Shown here piece after piece: positions 55,777-64,000 of a DNA stretch of 64,000 nt. Every line of letters starts with the position of its first letter. Within the stretch, counting starts at the first letter, position 1. Origin of the DNA: Aurifilum marmelostoma (taxonomy: Eukaryota > Ascomycota > Sordariomycetes > Diaporthales > Cryphonectriaceae); assembly GCA_027559495.1 (NCBI GenBank), contig JAMXSV010000012.1, forward strand, positions 124,001 to 188,000, given 5' to 3'. The notes beneath the pieces were generated by a model, which was not told the origin of the DNA, did not search any database, and worked only from the letters and a program-made list of their open reading frames with translations. Both the position numbers and the translations under genes were made by a program.

Positions 55777-56784
55777 TCACTTCCGGTTCACCAGCATCTC
55801 CACGTCCTCCTGGCGCTCCTCGGAGCTGGCCACCAGCACCAGGGTCGAGCCCAGAGGGACCTTGCTCATGCCGAACCAGCCGCCCGCCAGCAGCGCGACG
55901 GACGCGCCCAGGTACGTGCCGAAGACGAGCACGAGCTTGGTGCCAAAGGTGCCCATGACGGGGTCCAGCTGGTTGAGGTGGTCAAAGGCATACGTCGAGT
56001 GGTACGCCAGGCGGATGAGCCAGAAGGGCATGGCGACGGCGGCGGCCAGGAACATCTTGCGGGCGGGCGCCGCGTTGGGGTGGATGGCCGTGTAGCGCTG
56101 GATCTTGCGGTGGGTGGGCCACATCCAGCCGCAGACGGAGAAGAGGACAAAGAGGAGGATGAGGTTGCCGATCTGGTTGAGGTTCTGGTTGATGACGCCG
56201 CCCTTGCCCGTCGCGCTGGGGGCGCCGGCGTAGGTGGCCACTGCGATGCCTGCCGTGTTGAAGAGGTGGGTGACGCCGAGTATGATCTTCTCGGTCCAGG
56301 ATTTTGGTTTCGAGGGAAGGATCGTGTTGCTGAGACGATGAAAAAAGATACGAGTTAGAATATTATGAATTTTACCTGCAAAAGTGTGGTCTGTCCACCC
56401 AGGGGAGCCGGACACTCCCGCACGCACACACACATACCACTCATATATGATGCCGATAAGCGTCAGGGAGAAACAAGCAATGACAGCAGCAGTGGTCATT
56501 GTCGACACGGCGGTGGGGATCATGGGGTCCTTCTTGTGGACGATCTGGTAAATGTCGGCCACCATGCGCGCGATAAAGGCCGAGTTGAAGATGGGCCAGC
56601 AGACCATGCCTGCCTTGCCGTGCTTCCATGCTATCCACCCGCTCAGGGGGAAGCAGATGGACGAGAAGATGAGGTCGACCCATGTGAGGTTGATGACGGA
56701 CTGCGATGGTGGAGGTATCTCGCTGGCGGCTGCTGCTGCTGTTGCGCGGGTCGCAATGGTGATGATATGGCTGAGAGGAGACAT
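55777..56784 (-). CDS. Multi-pass membrane protein, DUF7702-like
   Basis: Exon 1 is 56784-56438; a 108-nt intron (56330-56437, GTATGT...TCAG); exon 2 is 56329-55777; 299 aa when spliced. The intron is a multiple of three and has no in-frame stop, so the unspliced reading also stays open. Splicing is favoured because of the clean sites, the GTGTGT tract and the loss of a low-complexity insert. Hydrophobic segments include VINLTWVDLIFSSICFPLSG, WPIFNSAFIARMVADIYQ, TTAAVIACFSLTLIGIIYE, LNQIGNLILLFVLFSVCGW, MFLAAAVAMPFWLIRLAY and GTKLVLVFGTYLGASVALLA, about seven helices in all. The layout of helices and the RMVADIYQ-like motif resemble fungal DUF7702 proteins. Function unknown. Confidence 0.72.
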   Translation of the reverse strand: MSPLSHIITIATRATAAAAASEIPPPSQSVINLTWVDLIFSSICFPLSGWIAWKHGKAGMVCWPIFNSAFIARMVADIYQIVHKKDPMIPTAVSTMTTAAVIACFSLTLIGIIYEWYVCVRAGVSGSPGWTDHTFAGKIHNILTRIFFHRLSNTILPSKPKSWTEKIILGVTHLFNTAGIAVATYAGAPSATGKGGVINQNLNQIGNLILLFVLFSVCGWMWPTHRKIQRYTAIHPNAAPARKMFLAAAVAMPFWLIRLAYHSTYAFDHLNQLDPVMGTFGTKLVLVFGTYLGASVALLAGGWFGMSKVPLGSTLVLVASSEERQEDVEMLVNRK

Positions 56785-57101
56785 GATTAAGGCGGTCGGG
56801 GGTCCTCAGGGGGAGCGGAGAGAGGGGGGAGGAGGAGGAGGAGGAGGAGGAGGAGGAGGAGGGAGAGAAGGAGGACAAGGAAAACACCTTGATAAGGAAG
56901 GTCGAAAGAAGGATTCTAGAAAGACAAGAGGGAGTGTGTGTGTGTGTGTGTGTGAAATTGACCGTGCGATGTTTTTATTATTTTTTTCTCCTTTCTATAT
57001 TCTCAAAGCCAGAATCTGTGTACGATATCGTCATGAGATAGGAGGAATGTTGATGAGCACATTGAGGTTTAATGATTCTGGAAAAGAGCCAAGGAGCGAG
57101 T

Positions 57102-57139
<38 letters not shown>

Positions 57140-58795
57140 CCTTTGTAATTATACTGACTGACCATTCTCTCGAGAGCGAAGACGAATGACGAGGCCTGGC
57201 CGCGCTTGCAAGCATAGCCATGAAGTTTGCAAGCCCAGTCAATACGTGATGAAAAATGGCTAGGAAGGCTATAAACAGTCGCACATCCTTCCTCGCATGG
57301 CCAATGGGGAGTCCCAGAGGGCTAGAGGAGAATCCACGGCCGATCGCTCCTCGTTGGGGCTGTGTGCACACACGTACACGTTCAAACTCGAAAACGAAGT
57401 CGGGCTACCCCCTCCCCCCCCCCCAGGAGGCTCGGAACGAGGGCTCTCGACTGCCGGCAGACAATGGCGGGCGGAGATCTCTGGTTCTGGACTGTGGTGG
57501 TGTGTGGTGCCGTTGTGCCCCATTATTTCTTCGTGCTGCTTTGCCTGTGGTACCTGTATCAAGGCATTTTACCTTGTGCCGAATACTTGGCATGCCATAG
57601 TAAACTGTCTTCATGATTATGTACAGCCACTTTCCCAGTACCAGAGAGAAGACAAGGCCAGAGAGAGAGAGAGAGAGAGAAAACCGTCCAAACATACGAA
57701 TACGATACCGACATGCGGGAGCTAAGGTATCCGCACTCCCGCAACACTAACTAACTCACCACTTGGGGATTCATCAGGGGGGCCCCCCAAAACCCCCCCT
57801 GCGCTTGGGCGTTTCGAACGTCCAAGTCCCTTTTAGTACATGGTGTCTTTCTCCGACTGAAAATAACCTTTGTTGGTCTTCTCTCCCCCCCCTTGGATCA
57901 GCGCTGCAGGGCGACGACTCGTGTGTACCTCTTCTCTGAGGTTTAGACGCACGTTTGCGGCAGCTTGGAGACAGTACGACTCGCAGGAGCTGCCTATCAG
58001 TCCCCCCTCCCCACCCCTTGTCGAGCTGAACGGCCAAAGGCTATCTTGTCTTGTCTGTGTATCTGCCTGTCTGTGACATGGTTGTACGGTCGTACTGGAC
58101 TGTCGTTCACCGATCTGTCTGCTCCACTTTTCAAGCTTGTTATGCCGTATGTGGGTGTACGTGTGTGTGTGTGTGTGTGTGTAGATCAAACTTGGGTGCG
58201 AAGCGCCCCCCCCCCCCATATCAAGCATCTAGAAGAAGGTGGCGAGCAGCCCTATGGCTCGCGCATGAATTGCAATAGAGGACCCGGGAATCGGATCATG
58301 ATCGAGCAGACCAGGTATCAAGAACAACAAACTTTCAGTCCAGGTCGGCTCTGCAAGTGACAGATAGAAACGCATCCACCCTCCCTTGCCTCAGAAATGA
58401 CGTGCCTCTTTGTCTGGGGAATAACAAGAGCAAGGAACGATCCTTACAGAGATAGTCCTCTTAAAACGCCTTGCATAAGATGCTTGCCTCGCCTTGCAGG
58501 GCCATGGGCCGTTCGTGGTAAACGAGAGCGATCTCGTTCGTCCTCCTTCTGGAGCAGCCGCCACCAGTGGACCGCAGCAACAGGCTCTCGTGCCTGCCGG
58601 GCAAAGTCCTGGAGGGTATCCACTGATACAGGACCTCTGCACCTTCACACCGCCCTGACACATAAAGCTTCTCCAACGTAAGGCTGAGTGCCGCTGGGCG
58701 CTGTATCAGGAAGGAGAGGACGTTTCGGGAGAGGCATGGGGCTGTGGTGAGAACAGCCAGCTGTGTGTGCAGGGCTCACCCGCTCTAACCTCTCA
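56785..58795. other. Intergenic region
   Basis: A (GGA)n tract (56828-56861) and a TG repeat (56935-56954) in the leader of the membrane-protein gene. GA repeats (57106-57136, 57660-57680), a C run (57412-57424) and a C run at 58207-58217. No gene recognised. Confidence 0.5.
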
Positions 58796-59743
58796 TCACA
58801 GACTCGTCACAGGTTCGTCACGCCCACAGTCCAAGCCTCCCCCGATCCGCCGCATCTCCGACTCGAACCGTTTACTCACGATCCTCTTGCCCCCCTTCGC
58901 TCCTCCCCCCCCAGCGCCGCCGCCGCCACCACCACCATGTTCATCCGGCTCATAGAACGGGTTCTGTAGAAGCCTCACATAAGCGCTCTGCATAGCCCTA
59001 AACACAACCTTGAGGTCACTGTCCCGCAGACCCACCACACTCGCCGCCCGCCCGCCACCACCGCCCGCATGGGCCCCGGCAGCCGCGCCGCTGAACCCTT
59101 CGAGCTGCTGCAGCGCCGGGCTCATGGCCAGCGCCGCGCCGTCGATCCTCCGCCCGCGCATGTCCACCACCGCCACGAACTTGACCCCCGTGTTCGTCTC
59201 GAAGCCGTATGCGGCGAGGCGCTCGTCTACGGCGTGGAGCAGGCCGTAGTCGCCTGACATGGGCGCTGCGGCTGCGGCTGCTGCTGCTGCAGAGGCGGAG
59301 GAGGAGGAGAGCGGTGGTATGGCAGAGTTCTTGGCCCGCAGCTCGAAGATGTCGAGGGTCGAGGATAGGAGGAGGGAGAACTGGAGCGGGGAGCGGATCG
59401 GCTGGAGGGTGTTGGTATGAGGCTCGTGGGAGGGAAAGATGGAGATGTGGAGGGGGTTGTTCTGTGAGAAAGAGAAGGAGAAAGACAGAGAGGGTCAGCA
59501 GATTGGTTCAGAGTAGAATACAATCATAAGTATCAAGAGAGACCGAGGAAGAACCCCCTCTTCCCGGGGGGGGGGAGGGGTCAGAACCGGGAAGATCGAA
59601 AGCGCAGTTGAAGGAGGAGAGATACTTGGAGGGGGGGGGGGGTGGGCATGCGGAGGAGCCAATTAGATGACCAACAACAGAAAAGCACCTACATTCCGCC
59701 CTATAATGCCCAGACAGGCTATTGAGGGTATCGCTGTCGCCAT
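58796..59743 (-). CDS. TCA17: TRAPP-associated sedlin-like protein, TRAPPC2L/Tca17 family
   Basis: A longin-fold subunit linked to TRAPP complexes, which act as Rab exchange factors in Golgi traffic. Exon 1 is 59743-59693 and reads MATAIPSIACLGIIGRN; the intron is 59462-59692 (GTAGGT...ACAG); exon 2 starts 59461 with NNPLHISIFPS. The joined IIGRN-NNPLHI is the family's N-terminal signature. It continues LQFSLLLSSTLDIFELRAKN, an Ala-rich insert, then MSGDYGLLHAVDERLAAYGF, TNTGVKFVAVVDM, DLKVVFRAMQSAYVRLLQNP and FYEPDEH. A Gly-rich insert from GGC/GGT repeats precedes IVSKRFESEMRRIG. The total is 238 aa, longer than yeast Tca17 because of the two low-complexity inserts. The first exon is 17 codons and easily missed. 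Confidence 0.88.
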
Positions 59744-61548
59744 GACTGCTGAGTTAACCTGCCTCGCGACCGTGTTGTGTGTGGTGTCTGTCCAAGTGAG
59801 TGACGTTGGTTTATTCGCAATAACGGGACGAGAGAGGGTTGTGTGTATGTTGTGGAAGAGCAGCAGCAGTCTGCGTTACAGTGGTTGGCTCGTTGGTTCA
59901 GTTGATGGCATGCGCTGGGGACCTTGGTGGCCATAGCTTTACCCCCTGTAATTGTAGCGTGTGTAGTGCTATCTTGTAGTGAATACGTACTCTAACAGCC
60001 CAAGGACTTATCATCCAGTCAGCGGACCGAGCCGCTGTGTCATTATGTAAGCCATCGACAGGCCTGGATCGAGACACAAATGAGTGTATGAGTAGGTACA
60101 TGCGTTTTCCTCTTCATCAGTTCTTCAACACTCGTAGCTCCACAACGTCTTGTCTCGTCTTGATAAGCCTCATAAGCGAAGTGACCGAGATTGTCATCCA
60201 TCAGATCTTGAATTCCTCCATCTTACACGCAGATCTGGGCCATGGTTATGGCCTCAAGAACCACCTCCAATATCACACGCGGACCAGCCGCAAGAGAATC
60301 CAGGTCAGGCCAGTTTCTTAGTTTGTGAGGTTTTTCAATGCTATCCCTAGATTCCTATTTTGTGCCCTGTCTGTCTATCCCTTCTCGCCATCTTTCTTGC
60401 TCTCTCTTCCTCTCTCTCTCTCGCTCGCTCTCTACCCCTCTCTCGGCGAGTCTCCTCCATCGCTGCTGCGTGTCACGCCATCTTCCTTCCGTCCCTATAT
60501 GCGCTCCATCCACCATGCGACTCGTCATGTTTCTGTACGGAAAAGAGAAAGAAAAGGCAAAACAATAATAATAATAAATAAAGAGAAAAGAGAAAGAAAA
60601 CAACTCCTATGCTATTCCTGACTCCGGCACTAAGAGAAAAGTAAAAAGAACAAACAGCCGTCGTCATCCACCACACGTTTCAGGAGAGAAGAGGATAGCG
60701 CACCAGGCTGCCGAGGCCGGGCCCGAAGCCGAGATTTTCTTCACTTCGTCCCAGAGTAGCGTGCTCTTGCTCTTTGCTTCATAAAAGCAGCAGAGCTTGG
60801 AAAGAAAAATTAAAGCGGAGAGAGGCGGGATCTGCAGACCATGGTACCACGCCACCAACGTCGCACGTGCCAATTCCCACATTGCAACTACCGTCAGGTT
60901 GACCGGCAGCACTTGGAACAGGGTCTGCGGGAGAACCCAAGCTGTTGCCTAGAGACAGAGCTGTGTGAACCTTCCCCAAAGCAGTCTGCCGTCAACAATG
61001 TCGGCATGGTTGACAAAAGGGCCGCCCGACAAGTGCTGACCCAGACACCTCGTCATCGGGAGGAGAAGCATCGAGGTTCACGGCTGGTCATCTCGGAATG
61101 TCGGTTGGACGGAGGTGGTAAAAAAGCGTCATTAGGAGGGAGAAAGGTGGGTGTGGGAGAAAGGGGGGGGGGGTTGTCGATTAGGAGGGACCAGGAAAGG
61201 TCCGCAAATGCATACGTATATGAGAAGAAACCGGGATATGTGAGCGAGCGTAAAGTCATGAGAATGCCTCTATAACCGATAAAAAATCCGGATCGTGCCG
61301 AAGATGAATCCCCCTCAAGGTGTTGATGATGGTCTTGAAGAGACCTGCCAGACCAGTCCCCACAACCAGCAAGGCAAGGTGCCCGTTTCCCACTCCACAA
61401 CCAAGAGTAATGGTAGTAGTAGTAGTAGTAGTAGTTGTTGTTGTTGTTGGTGGTGTTGCGGTAGTAACCGTGGCCCCAGCGAATTACAAACGTCCGTCGC
61501 GGGCGGGGATCAGGAGCTGAAAGGACCACAGCGGCCGGGGTTGGGTGT
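59744..61548. other. Intergenic region
   Basis: 1.8 kb between TRAPPC2L and the casein kinase stop. Contains a TC tract (60405-60445) and AGT/TTG repeats (61413-61450). No gene recognised. Confidence 0.5.
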
Positions 61549-63261
61549 CTAGCCGCAGCACAAGGCCTTCATGACCTTCTGGAAGCCCGTCGGCCGCTGC
61601 TGTCCACCCGCCACCTCCGCCTCAGTCGCCCGGTTTGGAGTGGACGTGGGCTGGTTCATCGCTTGGGACGAGTTCATCGGCTTGGGCAGGTTCTGGGTAC
61701 TGGCCTGGAACTGGGCCTGCGTAGAACCCGTCGGCGTTGCCATGTCGCGGAGACCCCCGGCTCCGGAACGGGGCGACATCATCAAGCGGTCTGGGCCGTT
61801 TCGCCGATCTTTCGGGCTTTGCTTGATCGGAGAAGGTGGTGGGGGTTGTGCGGCGTTTAAACGGTCTTGTGTCAGGCGTGTCATGCGGGGGTCCGACAGG
61901 TGAGGTGTCGTGTTGCCGCCCCGCGAGTGGCCGTAGACCTCCATGTTGGAAGGGCCAGGCCGCTGCTCGGGGTTCCGGAGCTGTGGCGTGCCGCGGCCGT
62001 ACTTGCTCTCCAGCAGCTTGTCGATGATGTGATCCCAGTCATACTTGTTGTCCTCCTCGATGCCTTCCTTCTGCGCCGCCTGGGTGAACAGGCCACGCAT
62101 GTGTTCGTAGTCGGGCGTCTCCTCGAAGCCCAGGTTCCGCACGTACTCGAGGTACTCCTTGAACTGGACGGGGAAGCCGGCACAGAGCTCGTCCACGGCG
62201 GTGGTCTGCTTCTTCTCTCCAATCTTCTCGTACTTTTGCTTATTAGTAGCAGCCTTCAGACCCTGCCACGGCAGACCGCCCCTCAGGAAGTACATGAAGA
62301 CATGACCCAGAGCCTCCAGGTCGTCACGTCTCGACTGCTCCCTTCCGAGATGGGTATTGATACTCATGTACCGGGCTGTTCCCGACAGGGACTTTCGCTC
62401 GCGGTAGGGGATATGCTGCTTCGTCTTGGGGTCCCGGTACTGCTTCGCCATTCCGAAGTCGACAACGTGGACCTGGTTGATCGATCTCCGATCGCTGTTG
62501 ACAACCGCCTTGTCGATCCTGTTGATCAGGAAGTTGTCGGGCTTGATGTCGCGGTAGATGAGGTTCTTCTCGTGGATGGTTTGGACTCGGGAAAGCTGTT
62601 TGCCGCCGTCCGATTAGCAAAGGAAATCAAGTGTCAGAATGACGGCTGGCGGGAGGATCAGCCGCGCGCGCAAGCAGCATAATGGAGCTTACCATCTGCT
62701 TGGCGACCTGAATGACAGTCTTGAGGGAGAATCTGCGGCCGCAGTGATCAAACAGATCCTCCAGCGAGGGACCCAGCAGGTCGATGACGAGGATGTTGTG
62801 AAGACCCTCTTGACCAAAGTAGTACACATTGGGGATGCCGGCTGCGGAGGCTGGGGTTAGCTGTGACAGCGGCGACGGTGAGGGTTTGTTTGTATACTGG
62901 CGGACTCACGGCAGCCGACGAGGATCTTGTATGTCCTGTACTCATCTCGAAGCTGAGGAGCATCGCTCTTTCGTGGTTCCTATTGGTGCCAAATCAGTGG
63001 GCCGCTCTGTTTAACTTTTTTTCCCCTTCCTGCCGTCTACCCCTTTCTCCGTGGGTTGTTGCTCCTTGTTTCTAGACCCAAAGCACCAGCGAGCGAACTG
63101 GCGAAGACCAGTCCGCGAAGAGGACGACGTACGAATTTGATAGCAACCTGCTGATTGTTCAACAGATTGGTACCCTCGAAGATGACGCCGAAAGAGCCCT
63201 CGCCAATCTTCTTTCCCACCCGATAATGCACACCAACAACGTTTGACGAGGAGGAGGCCAT
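61549..63261 (-). CDS. YCK1: Casein kinase I, plasma-membrane Yck type
   Basis: A Ser/Thr kinase acting on acidic or pre-phosphorylated sites; Yck kinases control nutrient sensing, endocytosis and morphogenesis. Four exons: 63261-63133, 62979-62910, 62841-62693 and 62595-61549, joining in phase to 464 aa. It begins MASSSSNVVGVHYRVGKKIG. The Gly loop is GEGSFGVIFEG, the lysine K42 is in VAIKF, the catalytic loop is YRDIKPDNFL (D132, K134), and the CK1-specific segments are DFGMAKQYRDP, SGTARYMSINTHLGREQSRR (in place of APE) and LGHVFMYFLRGGLPWQG. The C-terminal ~160 residues are Pro/Ser/Gln-rich and end KVMKALCCG. The terminal CC is the palmitoylation site that anchors Yck kinases to the plasma membrane, which separates it from nuclear Hrr25. 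Complete. Confidence 0.96.
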
Positions 63262-64000
63262 TGTTGAGGGATTGACGACGGTCCTACGAGGACGTGAAGA
63301 GACGATCGGCCGATGGAAGAGGGAGAGATGGTCGGGAAGTTAAGAATCGAGGAGGTCTGGACGACAGACGGCGACGACGACGACGAGTGATTTAGCAATG
63401 TTCAGGATGCTAAATTACCAGGCCGGGGGGTTTGGCTGGGGCCCTAAATGAACCCAGATGAGGCGGTCAGCAGGCCACAACGTCGGTCATGCTCCGGTAG
63501 GCTGGTCGATGAAGTCGCGCGTCACTTCGACGTCGCTCTGAAAGAGAGGGGGGAGGAAGAGGGAGGGAGGGAGAGAGAGCGAGAGAGGAAAGAAGTCGGG
63601 AATATGAAGATTCCTACGCCCGACAGAGGAAGGTGTGGTGTAGTGTGGTGTGTTGTACGTCGGCCACGCGTGTAATTGAGGGCTGGAGGAAGGATGTGGA
63701 GAGATAGGAGAGAAGAATAGCCGATCTGAGCCCAGTAGACCAGGAGGCAGATGGTCTACGGCGCAGCTACTGGAGACGACAGGTACTGCTCGAGCATGGA
63801 TTGGGGGGGGGGACCCTGTTCTGGGTTATTGGTTGGGTACGGGGCAGCCTGCTGGGGGGTAGGGTGAGGGGGGGGGCGGCAGAGGGCGAGGGCGGCAAGG
63901 ACACTGCTGCTACTGTAAATGCAGGATAGTGGAGGAAAGGAGGAAGAGTAACAGGTGCTGGTGGCAGTGGTGGCAGTGACCAGTGGCTAGTGGCTGGTGT
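63262..64000. promoter_or_regulatory. Upstream region of the casein kinase gene
   Basis: 739 bp to the window edge: leader close to the start, GA-rich tract (63541-63590), then G-rich tracts (63803-63813, 63851-63880). No gene seen. Confidence 0.45.

Noticed and set aside
1..64000. CRISPR arrays, bacterial operons, rRNA or viral genes
   Set aside because: No regularly spaced direct repeats, no ribosomal sequence and no viral replication or capsid genes seen; the KP4-like gene is a chromosomal family member with a signal peptide and intron-like structure.

Overview
The window is nuclear DNA from a filamentous ascomycete (Pezizomycotina, most likely a Sordariomycete). Genes contain short introns with GTRNGY donors, CTRAC branch points and YAG acceptors. 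G/C-rich coding sequence is set in long intergenic stretches full of pyrimidine tracts, microsatellites and homopolymers. The gene content is also typical: AA9 LPMO, CFEM, HsbA, DUF3455 and KP4-like secreted proteins, an Slt2/Mps1 MAP kinase and a HIS7 fusion enzyme. I recognise 21 protein genes, no rRNA or tRNA, no CRISPR and no secondary-metabolite cluster. The genes are a normal scattered chromosomal set, not an operon-like system.

Layout. 1-610: 3' end of an AA9 lytic polysaccharide monooxygenase. 4230-4418: a tiny one-helix membrane protein with a long 5'UTR intron. 5236-6416 (-): dCMP deaminase, divergent from ATG7 (7559-9964, +). 11674-14016 (+): SV2-like MFS transporter, convergent with ERJ5 (14214-15496, -). 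16507-18407 (-): a DHA2-type MFS transporter. 20221-21325 (+): ornithine decarboxylase antizyme, convergent with HIS7 (21850-23652, -). 24210-25761 (+): TFIIIC subunit. 27142-28932 (+): Vps62-family protein, convergent with a spherulin-4 domain protein (29289-30226, -). 30.2-36.3 kb holds no recognisable gene but has a candidate solo LTR. 36270-37262 (+): DUF3455 secreted protein. 39729-41434 (-): cell-wall-integrity MAP kinase. 44586-45160 (-): LMW tyrosine phosphatase. 47747-48301 (+): CFEM GPI protein. 48785-49963 (-): thioesterase-like membrane protein. 51904-52626 (+): HsbA-like GPI protein. 53099-53916 (-): KP4-like protein. 55777-56784 (-): multi-pass membrane protein. 58796-59743 (-): TRAPPC2L/Tca17. 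61549-63261 (-): Yck-type casein kinase I.

Two observations stand out. The antizyme gene was assembled from two reading frames and an intron; its first frame ends at a canonical TCC TGA +1 programmed frameshift site, the polyamine-sensing switch shared by yeasts and animals. Second, six separate genes (dCMP deaminase, MFS1, antizyme, spherulin, DUF3455, thioesterase) each break frame once, and in every case one base added to or removed from a G/C homopolymer run restores a protein that fits its family on both sides. The simplest reading is homopolymer-length miscalls in the assembly rather than six decaying genes, so automatic gene calls here will be truncated or given false introns.
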